Source: Nonlabens sp.
GTDB taxonomy: Bacteria > Bacteroidota > Bacteroidia > Flavobacteriales > Flavobacteriaceae
Direction of reading: 5' to 3'
Length of the DNA stretch: 61,661 nucleotides
NCBI GenBank assembly: GCA_020630715.1
Contig: JAHDIQ010000011.1
Location: 34,193-95,853 of the forward strand
The notes beneath the pieces are model-generated. The model was not told the DNA's origin. It ran no database searches and saw nothing but the letters and a program-made list of their open reading frames with translations. The translations under genes and the position numbers were made by a program. Shown here one piece after another: positions 54,057 through 61,661 of the stretch. Position 1 is the stretch's first letter; each line of letters starts with the position of its first letter.

Positions 54057-54057
54057 A

Positions 54058-54708
54058 TTACTTACGCAAAATTTTCATGATGCCATTTCCAGATAGTTTA
54101 ATAATGGATGATAATTTAGGATTCTTATTTAGTAACGGAACATCCATTACATGATCTGCACCTTCTTTTAAAACCTCTTTTATATCATAAAATCCTAATG
54201 CAATGGCTTCACCTTTAATACTAGCGCTGGTGCTCACAATAGGTTTGCGCAGTCCTTTTATTAACGCTCTACATATAGGGTCGTTTGTGACGCGTATGGC
54301 AATGGTGTTATCTGATGGGATAATATTTTCTGCCATTCCTTTAGGTCTATCATAGATGATGGTGAGTGGCTTTTTATTGTGTTTTAAAACTTCCCATGCC
54401 ATTTCTGGAACTTCTTCAACATACTGATCTAGCATATTAAAACTGTCTACTAAAATGATTAAACCGTCTTCTTTAGATCTATGAGTTAATTCATAGATTT
54501 TTTCTACGGCATCATAGTTTGTAGCGTCGCAACCTATACCATAAATAGTATCTGTAGGATAAAGAATGGTCTTGCCATGTTTTAATGCAGTAACAGCTTC
54601 CTTAATATCTTCCATAGGAAGTTCTATGGCTGGTAGCTGTTTTTTTTGAGATGGTTTGCGCCCTTTTACGGGTTGTCTCCTTTTTTTATCGCGATCGCTG
54701 CGTGGCAT
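54058..54708 (-). CDS. L-threonylcarbamoyladenylate synthase (YrdC/Sua5 type)
   Basis: A 216-residue protein. After a basic N-terminal tail it has the YrdC domain motifs: TILYPTDTIYGIGCDATNYDAVEKI, LTIIYDRPKG, NTIAIRVTNDP and PIVSTSASIKGE. It makes threonylcarbamoyl-AMP for t6A37 in tRNA. It is 1 base before cca, so two tRNA-maturation genes are co-transcribed. Confidence 0.92.
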   Translation of the reverse strand: MPRSDRDKKRRQPVKGRKPSQKKQLPAIELPMEDIKEAVTALKHGKTILYPTDTIYGIGCDATNYDAVEKIYELTHRSKEDGLIILVDSFNMLDQYVEEVPEMAWEVLKHNKKPLTIIYDRPKGMAENIIPSDNTIAIRVTNDPICRALIKGLRKPIVSTSASIKGEAIALGFYDIKEVLKEGADHVMDVPLLNKNPKLSSIIKLSGNGIMKILRK

Positions 54709-54892
54709 GTTCTTTTTATTTTAAGTGCTCAATGCACAAGTTGCAAAATTACAATTAATGTGATAAGAAATTATTTAAATAAAGCTACAGTCTGCTAGAT
54801 CGCTTTAAAAATTTGAGAATGGATGGTGTGAAACAACAAATTAAACCAGCATAAATTAGTTATTTGCTACTTAAGTATTCATTAACTTCTCG

Positions 54893-54900
54893 TAGTTTTG
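54893..54900 (+). promoter_or_regulatory. -7 box directly before the WaaP-like gene
   Basis: TAGTTTTG ends four bases before the ATG at 54905. The nearest upstream TTG is 26 bases away, outside the usual spacing. Confidence 0.3.
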
Positions 54901-54904
54901 AATC

Positions 54905-55666
54905 ATGCAAGAGCATTACCATTCTTCTTATGATCATTTAAAATCAGAATTACAGGCTGCCGCGCGTGATTTTGATCATATAGGTGATGTATTGCAGGAT
55001 AGTCGTAATACGGTAAAGGTTATCACTATAAATGGTGAACGTTTTAATTACAAACGTTTTAAAGTACCTGGATTTATTAATAAGCTGGTATATCGTTTTT
55101 TTAGAACGTCAAAGGCACAGCGCAGTTTTGAGTACGCTCAACGATTATTAGAAAACGGAATAGGAACACCGCAACCGGTGGCTTATTTTCTAGAATTAGG
55201 ACCCATAAGTTTAGGATCCAGCTTTTATATAAGTAAGCAGTATGACGCAGATTTTACTTTTAGAGATCTCATTCAGGATGAAAACATACCAGATAAAGAA
55301 GGAATTTTAAGATCCTACACTAGATTCCTTTATAAAATGCATGAGTCGGGAATTTATTTTATGGATAATTCCTTAGGAAACACCTTGATTACTGCAAAGA
55401 ATGAAGACTATGAATTCGCTTTGGTAGATCTCAATAGAATGAAGTTTTACGATATTCCTTGGGATGATCGCATGCGTAATTTTGCAAGATTGTCACCAGT
55501 TAAATGGCCATTTGAGATTATGGGAGATGAATATAGTAAGCTTTCGCGAAATCATAATTCACAAACCACCACAGATCAAATGTGGCATTATGCCCAGGAG
55601 TTTCAATATAAATTTGCTAGAAAAAAAAGATATAAGAAACGATTTAAAGCATTTTTAAAAGCATAG
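54905..55666 (+). CDS. WaaP-like LPS kinase family protein
   Basis: A 253-residue protein of the Kdo/WaaP/InaA kinase fold: INGERFNYKRFKVPGFINKLVYRFF, FYISKQYDADFTFRDL, MHESGIYFMDNSLGNTLI (replacing the usual HxDxxxxN; here the pattern is MDNSLGN) and VDLNRMKF with Asp. It would phosphorylate sugar in the lipopolysaccharide core. A degenerate repeat A copy (55540-55553, read as LSRN) lies near the C-terminus. Adjacent to glycosyltransferases. Confidence 0.85.
   Translation: MQEHYHSSYDHLKSELQAAARDFDHIGDVLQDSRNTVKVITINGERFNYKRFKVPGFINKLVYRFFRTSKAQRSFEYAQRLLENGIGTPQPVAYFLELGPISLGSSFYISKQYDADFTFRDLIQDENIPDKEGILRSYTRFLYKMHESGIYFMDNSLGNTLITAKNEDYEFALVDLNRMKFYDIPWDDRMRNFARLSPVKWPFEIMGDEYSKLSRNHNSQTTTDQMWHYAQEFQYKFARKKRYKKRFKAFLKA
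55540..55553. repeat. Degenerate repeat A, coding
   Basis: GCTTTCGCGAAATC, 13 of 14 core bases, in the WaaP-like gene. Confidence 0.65.
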
Positions 55667-55669
55667 ATT

Positions 55670-56506
55670 ATGAAGTTAAATGAAATGCCATTATCGATTA
55701 AGTATAGTCTTAAAATGCGAATGATCCATAAGCGTGATCTAGGTGCTAATTTTGAAAAAAAAATACCTGTTGTAGTTTCTTTAACCAGCATTCCTTCTAG
55801 ATTACGCACGTTAGACATTACGATACGCAGTATGATGCAACAATCGTTTCAACCAGAAAAAATAGTGCTGTGGCTTAAAGAGGATTTAAAAGCCAGCATA
55901 CCTAAAAGACTGCAAAAACTACAAGGCGATTTTTTTGAAATACGTTATTCGCCTTACGGATTTTCTCACCGTAAATTAATCCACAGTCTTACAGATTTTC
56001 CTAAATTCCCTGTTATCACCTGTGATGATGATGTAATTTATGATAAGGATACGGTAAAGCAACTTTATCTAACTCATCTAGAGCATCCAGATGTGGTCAT
56101 AGGCAATCGATGCAGGGAAATTACCTATCACAACGATGAGGTGTTGAGTTATTCTAAATGGTCTTTTTTGAAAAACGAGGCAACACATAAAGAATTAGTA
56201 ATGCCAGTAGGAGCGTTTTGCGTTTTGTATCCAGTAAATAGTCTAGACAGTGAGGTGCAAAATGTTGATCTATTCATGAAGCTAGCGCCACGTGCAGATG
56301 ATTTGTGGTTTAAAGCTATGGCATTGAGAAATGGAGTTTTATCTATTCAAAATCATCGTGATATAAAATTTCCTATTCCTATTTTAGGTACGCAGTTTAT
56401 CGCACTTAAAAAAGAGAATAAGGGTCAAGATAAAAATCGCGTACAGTGGAATAATATCCAGAAATACTATGACTGGAATAAGGAGCGTATTCTTAAACTG
56501 GTGTAG
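55670..56506 (+). CDS. Glycosyltransferase-like protein, probably envelope glycan
   Basis: A 278-residue protein with GT-A style motifs: PVVVSLTSIPSRLRTLDITIRSMMQQ near the start, FPVITCDDDVIYDKDTVK (DxD-like), and ADDLWFKAMAL late. It lies 3 bases after the WaaP-like gene. Specific sugar unknown. Confidence 0.75.
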   Translation: MKLNEMPLSIKYSLKMRMIHKRDLGANFEKKIPVVVSLTSIPSRLRTLDITIRSMMQQSFQPEKIVLWLKEDLKASIPKRLQKLQGDFFEIRYSPYGFSHRKLIHSLTDFPKFPVITCDDDVIYDKDTVKQLYLTHLEHPDVVIGNRCREITYHNDEVLSYSKWSFLKNEATHKELVMPVGAFCVLYPVNSLDSEVQNVDLFMKLAPRADDLWFKAMALRNGVLSIQNHRDIKFPIPILGTQFIALKKENKGQDKNRVQWNNIQKYYDWNKERILKLV

Positions 56507-56508
56507 TA

Positions 56509-57273
56509 CTACTCTAGATTACGTCGTAACAACCATAACTTTACATATCTCATAAAGATTCCATAACTACGCAGGTAGGCAATGGTAAATCCTACAAATC
56601 CGTCTAGAAATCCTTTTTGAAGGAAATAGTGTTTTATAAAGCCATAGAGAGGTTTAATAACTACATGAAATGCGGTAATCTTACCTACCTTTTTATCAAA
56701 ATCGTGAGCCTGTAATCCAGCATAACGCTGCAGTTTTGCCACATGATGATCAATATTGATATACTTATAATGTAATAAACGATTATTTAACCATCCTACA
56801 GGTCCATCTGCTTGTATCTCTGAATGGACATGCTTATCCACGTACTTACATTTGGATTTTTTAAACAAACGGATGACACGATCATTTTTCCATCCACTGT
56901 AACGTACCTCTTTACCCATAAAGAAGTTGCGACGTTTCATCCAATAACCTACTTCTTCACGATCATCAATAGTTTCTAGAAGTGTTAAGATTTCTTCTTT
57001 TAGCGCTGGAGTGACACGCTCATCTGCATCTACTAATAAAATCCATTCATGTTGTGCTTGTGGAATCGCCCAGTTTTTTTGGGATGCGCTATGCTCATAT
57101 TCTCTAGTGAGTAGTTTAGTGTAATATGGTTTTGCTAATTCTACCGTATTATCATTACTATTACTATCTACTAGAATGATTTCATCACAAAAGTTGACGC
57201 TTTTAAGAACTTCTACAATATTATGTGCTTCATTATAGGCTGGTACTATGGCGCTTAATAAAACCTTTGACAT
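56509..57273 (-). CDS. Glycosyltransferase family 2 (WaaE/KdtX-like)
   Basis: A 254-residue GT2 enzyme with AIVPAYNEAHNIVEVLKSVNF, DEIILVDSNSNDNT and WILLVDADERVTPAL (DxD); the C-terminal part (YWMKRRNFFMGKEVRY, HVHSEIQ) fits WaaE/KdtX core glycosyltransferases. Convergent with the previous gene. Confidence 0.88.
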   Translation of the reverse strand: MSKVLLSAIVPAYNEAHNIVEVLKSVNFCDEIILVDSNSNDNTVELAKPYYTKLLTREYEHSASQKNWAIPQAQHEWILLVDADERVTPALKEEILTLLETIDDREEVGYWMKRRNFFMGKEVRYSGWKNDRVIRLFKKSKCKYVDKHVHSEIQADGPVGWLNNRLLHYKYINIDHHVAKLQRYAGLQAHDFDKKVGKITAFHVVIKPLYGFIKHYFLQKGFLDGFVGFTIAYLRSYGIFMRYVKLWLLRRNLE

Positions 57274-57300
57274 TAAAATCTACTTCTTAGGGTTGAGTTA

Positions 57301-57349
57301 CAAAAATAAACTTGTATTTGATATAACCGCTTATGAATTAGTAAATTTG
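57301..57349. promoter_or_regulatory. Divergent promoter region between two GT2 genes
   Basis: For the + gene: TTG at 57318-57320, 21 bases, TAAATTTG at 57342-57349. For the minus gene: TATTTTTG at 57308-57301. The + promoter is the stronger match. Confidence 0.6.
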
Positions 57350-57374
57350 TATAATATAAAACCGCATCGATTAA

Positions 57375-58205
57375 ATGATCAATAAACCGTCCATATCTGT
57401 AATTATTAGTACTTACAATTCTGTAGAGTGGCTGGAAAAGACATTATGGAGTTATGAGCATCAGGTTTTTAGAGAGTTTGAGATCATTATTGCAGATGAT
57501 GGTAGTGGTGATGAAACAAAAGATTTTATAGCTAATTATAAAAAAACAAGCTCTAAACCTATCATTCATATATGGCATGAAGATGATGGATTTCAAAAGA
57601 GTTCTATTCTTAATAAGGCTTTAATAGCTTGTAATACTGATTATGTAGTAATGTCTGATGGAGACTGTATTGCTAGAGACGACTTTTTGCAAATCCATTA
57701 TGAACGTCGTGAGAAAGGATTTTTTCTTTCTGGTGGTTATTACAAGTTGCCCTTAGATCTTTCAAAACTTATTACTAAAAGAGATATTGCATCGCAGCGC
57801 TGTTTTGATTTAGAATGGCTGAAAGAAAAAGGTTTGCCAGCTTCTTATAAAAATCAGAAACTTGTTTCTGGATTTGTAACCGCTGGCGTTATGGAGGCAT
57901 TAACACCTACCAATGCTAGCTGGAATGGTCATAATTCTAGTGGCTGGTTAGCAGATTTAAAAGCAGTAAATGGTTTTGATGAACGTATGCAGTACGGTGG
58001 ACAAGATCGTGAGCTAGGAGAACGATTGTTTAACTACGGTATTAAATCTAAGCAAATACGTTACAGCGCGATCTGTTTACACCTAGATCATGCTAGAGGA
58101 TACAAGAATCAAGAATCAATAGATAAGAATAGAGCTATTAGAAAGTCCACAAGGTCTGAAAAGAAGAAATTCACTCCATACGGTATTGTAAAAAGTCAAT
58201 CCTAG
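57375..58205 (+). CDS. Glycosyltransferase family 2
   Basis: A 276-residue GT2 enzyme: ISVIISTYNSVEWLEKTLWSYEHQ, FEIIIADDGSGDET, YVVMSDGDCIARDDF, and a C-terminal W-rich segment (GGQDRELGERL) typical of chondroitin-polymerase/galactosyltransferase-like C-terminal domains. It is divergent from WaaE-like and convergent with the Stealth gene. Confidence 0.88.
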   Translation: MINKPSISVIISTYNSVEWLEKTLWSYEHQVFREFEIIIADDGSGDETKDFIANYKKTSSKPIIHIWHEDDGFQKSSILNKALIACNTDYVVMSDGDCIARDDFLQIHYERREKGFFLSGGYYKLPLDLSKLITKRDIASQRCFDLEWLKEKGLPASYKNQKLVSGFVTAGVMEALTPTNASWNGHNSSGWLADLKAVNGFDERMQYGGQDRELGERLFNYGIKSKQIRYSAICLHLDHARGYKNQESIDKNRAIRKSTRSEKKKFTPYGIVKSQS

Positions 58206-58208
58206 GAT

Positions 58209-59126
58209 TTAAACTTGTGTCCTTTTTTCTAGCCAAGAGATTAAATACTTCAACGTGGATTCTTTTGCTTTATTCATGCTTTGTAATCCTAAGAAGAGTT
58301 TCTTTTTACCAGCCTGATGTAGCTTGTATCGATACCAGAATAAAGGACGTTTAAAAGATCTAAAATAAGCAAGGTTTAGTTCTTTCTCCATTCTAAAGGT
58401 TTTGTTTTTAAGCTCTAAATGATTTGCTAGTGCTACAATTAAAAACTGTTTGTTGCTTCTGAATTTGTGTTTTAAATTATTTCTTAGTAGATCAGGATGT
58501 TTTTGAAAGTAATTAGATAATGTAGATTTTCTTATAGGATGTGGTGTGTGCTTAAATCGATACAACTGATCAAATCCTAAATGCTTTGCTGCTAGCTCCT
58601 GCGCGGTCTTGTGACTTGCACGCGTTTTTAATTTATCGTCAAATTTTTGCCAGAAACCTCTTAAAACAGGATAACCTTCACTAGTGAAAAAATCAGTTTT
58701 TTTAGTTGGGTTGATGATGAAAAAATCGTCATTAAGGTATATAAAATGTTCTGCTAATTGTGGTATGCGATAAATAGCTGTTTCTATACTTCTACTATTG
58801 AAAACAGGCAAAAACTCTTCATACTCTTTAAAAATAATTTGATGATCAATAATGCACACTTTTGAGTAACAACTATCAGTATCAGTTTTCTTTAAAAACT
58901 CTGGAGTCTGTTGATCTGTTACTATAAAAATATGACGTAAATAAGGCGCGTATTTGAGTAAGGCATTTACGTTATACTGTATTTCATCTACTTGCTGGTA
59001 TCTAGTTTTATATCCATCAAGGACATCAGAATCTTGTGGTAAGTGTGAGGCTAGTTTTTTTCTATAGGACTCTTCATTCCCATTTACCCATAAAATAACA
59101 GCGTCTATTACTAAATCCTTACTCAT
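58209..59126 (-). CDS. Stealth-family phosphotransferase (CR1/CR2)
   Basis: A 305-residue protein of the Stealth family. CR1 is IDAVILWVNGNEESY and CR2 is DEIQYNVNALLKYAPYLRHIFIVTDQQTP; LNDDFFI and later CR3/CR4-like segments follow. Family members transfer hexose-1-phosphate to build phosphoglycan capsules. It lies 3 bases after the next gene upstream (TupA-like), so these are one unit. Confidence 0.9.
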   Translation of the reverse strand: MSKDLVIDAVILWVNGNEESYRKKLASHLPQDSDVLDGYKTRYQQVDEIQYNVNALLKYAPYLRHIFIVTDQQTPEFLKKTDTDSCYSKVCIIDHQIIFKEYEEFLPVFNSRSIETAIYRIPQLAEHFIYLNDDFFIINPTKKTDFFTSEGYPVLRGFWQKFDDKLKTRASHKTAQELAAKHLGFDQLYRFKHTPHPIRKSTLSNYFQKHPDLLRNNLKHKFRSNKQFLIVALANHLELKNKTFRMEKELNLAYFRSFKRPLFWYRYKLHQAGKKKLFLGLQSMNKAKESTLKYLISWLEKRTQV

Positions 59127-59129
59127 AGA

Positions 59130-60068
59130 TCAAGGATTTTTAGAATAAACAATCTCTTGTATGCTCGTGATTACATCGTTATTGTTATTGAGTTGAGGTA
59201 GCGTTAAATAATCACCGATGACTTTGTTATACTCTTCTGGATAGAACTTCTTACGTGCATCAGATGGGTAAAAGGTCATCTCGCCAAAAACCGTTCTACC
59301 ATTTACAGAATAAAAATCAACCCTAACAAATGGAAGGTCTATTGCAAGAATTCTTGCTAGCCTGGTCATTTCATCTAAATTGGTAGGTTTTTTTAAATCA
59401 CTAGAAATGGACTTGTAGCTTTTACTTTTACCAAAAGGTAATAATTGAAAATCCAGATCAAAACAACCTTGTTTATGATCTTCTTCTCTATCTAGGTGTA
59501 CATCTATAAAGATAGGTTCTCCATTAAAGCAGTAGTATTTGTAATCTACTAAGGATGTTTTATCATCCTCTTTTAAAAACTTTTCTATGATATATCTAGG
59601 CGTTACGTCTTTATAAGCCCATTCTTGACCCATTCTGTAGTATTGATTCACTTTAAGCCATTTTTTTAGTTTTTTTCTGACTTTAGCTTCATCAATGCTG
59701 GACTTATCTGTGACAATGATATTGTGACCGCTAGAATGTGTGGCTTTAATTACAAATTTATCAGGTAAATCATTAAAATCAATGTCATCTACGGTATCGT
59801 ATACTCCATAAATGTCATTGAGATATTCACTTCCTATGGTATCGTTTATAAAATCTCTTACTTCATATTTATCTACTAGTGTATTTAAAATCTTAGGCCT
59901 AAAAAAAACTTTATACCATTCAATCTTTGCATTAAAATCTTGAGGGTTTTCAAGATCTAGTGGTTGACCTGAAAAATATTCATAGTGAATTTTTGCATAG
60001 AATTTAGATGGTAAAAACCTAAATTTACGCAGGTGCCTGCAAAAAAATCTTCGAATATCTTTAATCAA
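59130..60068 (-). CDS. ATP-grasp protein of the TupA-like family
   Basis: A 312-residue protein with FNAKIEWYKVFFRPKILNTLVDKYEVRDFI, then PDKFVIKATHSSGHNIIV, and DLPFVRVDFYSVNGRTVFGEMTFYPSDA with the metal-binding acidic segment of an ATP-grasp. The TupA-like/DUF family is found in cell-surface polysaccharide loci, where it may attach amino acids. Co-directional with the Stealth gene. Confidence 0.8.
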   Translation of the reverse strand: MIKDIRRFFCRHLRKFRFLPSKFYAKIHYEYFSGQPLDLENPQDFNAKIEWYKVFFRPKILNTLVDKYEVRDFINDTIGSEYLNDIYGVYDTVDDIDFNDLPDKFVIKATHSSGHNIIVTDKSSIDEAKVRKKLKKWLKVNQYYRMGQEWAYKDVTPRYIIEKFLKEDDKTSLVDYKYYCFNGEPIFIDVHLDREEDHKQGCFDLDFQLLPFGKSKSYKSISSDLKKPTNLDEMTRLARILAIDLPFVRVDFYSVNGRTVFGEMTFYPSDARKKFYPEEYNKVIGDYLTLPQLNNNNDVITSIQEIVYSKNP

Positions 60069-60123
60069 TACGTATTGAGTTAGTTTAAATCTCTATTTCT
60101 TAAATAGCAATTTACAGATTTAA

Positions 60124-60939
60124 TTACACCGCTACATTATATTCTCTTAATGCATCATTAAGCGAGGTCTTCTTATTAGTACTTTCTTTACGAGTTCCTA
60201 TAATTAAGGCACATGGTACGTTATACGTTCCAGATGGAAATTCTTTTGCATAACTACCTGGAATAACTACAGATCTAGCAGGAACGACGCCTTTACGTTC
60301 TACTGGTGCGTCACCAGTAACATCTATGATTTTTGTCGATGCAGTAAGTACTACATTTGCTCCTAAAACAGCTTCTGTTTCAACACGCACACCTTCTACA
60401 ACAATACATCGCGATCCTATAAAAGCATTATCTTCTATGATCACTGGTGCGGCCTGTAAAGGTTCTAAAACTCCACCTATTCCTACGCCACCGCTTAAAT
60501 GCACATTTTTACCTATTTGCGCACAGCTTCCTACCGTTGCCCAGGTGTCTACCATCGTTCCTTCTTCCACATGAGCACCTATATTAATATAACTAGGCAT
60601 CATGATTACACCACTTGATATATAAGCACCATGTCTAGCAACCGCATGTGGTACCACACGTATACCTTTATGAGCATAACCCGTTTTTAGCGGTATTTTA
60701 TCATGAAATTCTAATGGACCACATTCAATGGTCTCCATTTTTTGAATAGGGAAATAAAGAACAACAGCCTTTTTTATCCATTCGTTTACTTGCCATCCGT
60801 TAGCGGTAGGTTCTGCAACTCGCAGTGTGCCACGATCTAGCATATCTACCACTTCTCTAATCGCTTTTTGAGTGACTCTATTTTCTAATTGAGAACGATC
60901 TTCCCACGCTTCCTCGATAACATTTTGTAATTGATCCAC
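60124..60939 (-). CDS. dapD: 2,3,4,5-tetrahydropyridine-2,6-dicarboxylate N-succinyltransferase
   Basis: A 271-residue enzyme of lysine/diaminopimelate biosynthesis. The N-terminal helical region (residues 1-90) has IREVVDMLDRGTLRVAEP. The beta-helix repeats start at YISSGVIMMPSYINIGAHVEEGTMVDTWATVGSCAQIGKNVHLSGGVGIGGVLEPL. Ends PCALIIG. Normal length, intact. Confidence 0.95.
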   Translation of the reverse strand: MDQLQNVIEEAWEDRSQLENRVTQKAIREVVDMLDRGTLRVAEPTANGWQVNEWIKKAVVLYFPIQKMETIECGPLEFHDKIPLKTGYAHKGIRVVPHAVARHGAYISSGVIMMPSYINIGAHVEEGTMVDTWATVGSCAQIGKNVHLSGGVGIGGVLEPLQAAPVIIEDNAFIGSRCIVVEGVRVETEAVLGANVVLTASTKIIDVTGDAPVERKGVVPARSVVIPGSYAKEFPSGTYNVPCALIIGTRKESTNKKTSLNDALREYNVAV

Positions 60940-60955
60940 AATATTGAGTTTTATG

Positions 60956-60985
60956 CAAATTTAGTACAACTGCGTCTTAAGACGC
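60956..60985 (-). promoter_or_regulatory. Promoter with 14-bp palindrome before dapD
   Basis: The minus strand has a -7 box TAAATTTG (60963-60956) 16 bases before the ATG. Directly upstream, GCGTCTTAAGACGC (60972-60985) is a perfect palindrome where the -33 element would lie; it may be an operator. Confidence 0.5.
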
Positions 60986-61040
60986 GCATAAAACTCATTA
61001 CTGTTTAAAACCATGCTAATTCCCTATTTTTGCATTCCTT

Positions 61041-61454
61041 ATGAACAGAATACTTGCTATTGATTACGGTAAAAAACGCACAGGAATCGCTGTGACAGAT
61101 CCTATGCAGATTATTGCATCGGGATTAACCACAGTGGCTACTCATGAGTTGCATCAATTCCTGGAAGATTATTTAAAGCAAGAATCTGTAGAAACCATCG
61201 TGATAGGTGAACCTAAACAAATGGACTATACGGATAGTGAGTTGGGCGCGGTTATTAACGCTTTCGCGAAAGCGTTACAACTCAAGCATCCTACTATTAA
61301 GATAGAAAGAGTAGACGAAAGATTTACTTCAAAAATGGCATTTCAAACCATGATTGATAGTGGTCTAAGCAAAAGTAAACGGCGCAACAAAGCTCTAGTA
61401 GATGAAATCGCCGCGACGATCATATTACAGACTTATATGGATAGAAAGGGCTAG
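61041..61454 (+). CDS. ruvX: RuvX/YqgF family nuclease
   Basis: A 137-residue RNase H-fold protein: MNRILAIDYGKKRTGIAVTDP with the catalytic Asp, VETIVIGEPKQMDYTDSE in place of the common G.P..MDG, VDERFTS with the Glu, and DEIAATIILQTYM with the last Asp. The family acts in 16S rRNA 5' maturation and possibly Holliday junction processing. Repeat A, encoding AFAKA, is in frame. A -7 box TATTTTTG (61025-61032) is just upstream. Confidence 0.92.
   Translation: MNRILAIDYGKKRTGIAVTDPMQIIASGLTTVATHELHQFLEDYLKQESVETIVIGEPKQMDYTDSELGAVINAFAKALQLKHPTIKIERVDERFTSKMAFQTMIDSGLSKSKRRNKALVDEIAATIILQTYMDRKG
61259..61274. repeat. Repeat A, coding (ruvX)
   Basis: Perfect palindrome, read as AFAKA in a helix of RuvX. 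Confidence 0.95.
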
Positions 61455-61600
61455 TTTAAATTTGAAAAAGAAGTAAAACGAGTAGGTGGCAGGGCGCATT
61501 CGGCAATAGCCTAAGAGTTATCTAAGTCATCAGATGTTGAAAATAAAAGTAAAACAGAAATTAAAAACAAGGTCTTATTCCAAAAGAAAACAAACCTTTT
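61455..61600. other. Non-coding tail before the terminal tandem repeat
   Basis: No gene or clear terminator is seen in these 146 bases. A following gene, if any, lies past the window end. Confidence 0.6.
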
Positions 61601-61661
61601 GAACACTGAACACTGAACACTGAACACTGAACACTGAACACTGAACACTGAACACTGAACA
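61601..61661. repeat. Tandem repeat of 7-mer GAACACT at contig end
   Basis: About 8.7 exact head-to-tail units run to the last base. Different unit from the array at the other end. It is cut by the window edge, so the true length is unknown. Confidence 0.95.

Overview
The window looks like a complete 61.7-kb contig of a marine-type Flavobacteriaceae bacterium (Bacteroidota), perhaps close to Nonlabens or Dokdonia; the genus is a guess. Support: two proteins with type IX secretion C-terminal sorting domains, flavobacterial families (DUF3276, DUF983, long NusB, a GldM-like lipoprotein), -7/-33 promoters of the TAnnTTTG/TTG type, few Shine-Dalgarno sites, and AT-rich DNA. Both ends are short tandem repeats (8-mer at the start, 7-mer at the end), which probably broke the assembly.

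Layout. 0-5 kb: DUF983 protein, ABC-F ATPase with a coupled CPXCG protein, DUF2383 protein, initiator tRNA with a duplicated 3' end, acetyl-CoA hydrolase/transferase. 5-14.6 kb: an acetate-type module on the + strand: zinc-ribbon/HTH protein, outer-membrane porin, DUF4212 subunit, sodium:solute symporter, a small membrane protein, a symporter-histidine kinase fusion, a receiver-only response regulator, and acetyl-CoA synthetase. 14.8-15.7 kb: Xre/RES toxin-antitoxin pair. 15.7-25 kb: a delta-60/T9SS protein, OmpA lipoprotein, membrane XRE regulator, MscS channel, GldM-like lipoprotein, Era, and an ECF sigma/anti-sigma pair divergent from a fasciclin protein. 25-33.8 kb: M14 peptidase, DUF3276, ABC exporter with a possible attenuator, leucine dehydrogenase, NusB, DUF1573, YajC, SRPBCC. 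34-42.4 kb: glgA-glgC-glgB and a GH31 glucosidase, with an AbiH-family phage-defence gene inserted between glgB and GH31. 42.4-52.5 kb: DUF1801, peptidase T, a T9SS beta-helix protein, a GIY-YIG gene bracketed by 51-bp repeats, and a propeller histidine kinase with a LytTR regulator. 52.6-60 kb: CCA-adding enzyme, YrdC, and an envelope-glycan cluster (WaaP-like kinase, three glycosyltransferases, Stealth, TupA-like ATP-grasp). 60-61.5 kb: dapD and ruvX.

Two dispersed repeat families overlay this. Repeat A is the perfect 16-bp palindrome CGCTTTCGCGAAAGCG (about 17 copies counting variants), found in intergenic DNA and inside reading frames. It is free of stop codons in all frames and all three reading phases are used (AFAKA, LSRK, RFRES). 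Repeat B is an imperfect palindrome of the type CACTGAGCGCAGTCGAAGTG (8 copies), clustered around the GIY-YIG gene; one copy sits exactly inside a repeat A copy. The best candidate for an undescribed system is the GIY-YIG gene with its flanking repeat B composites, as a possible analogue of REP/RAYT elements. This is inference from layout, not demonstrated activity.
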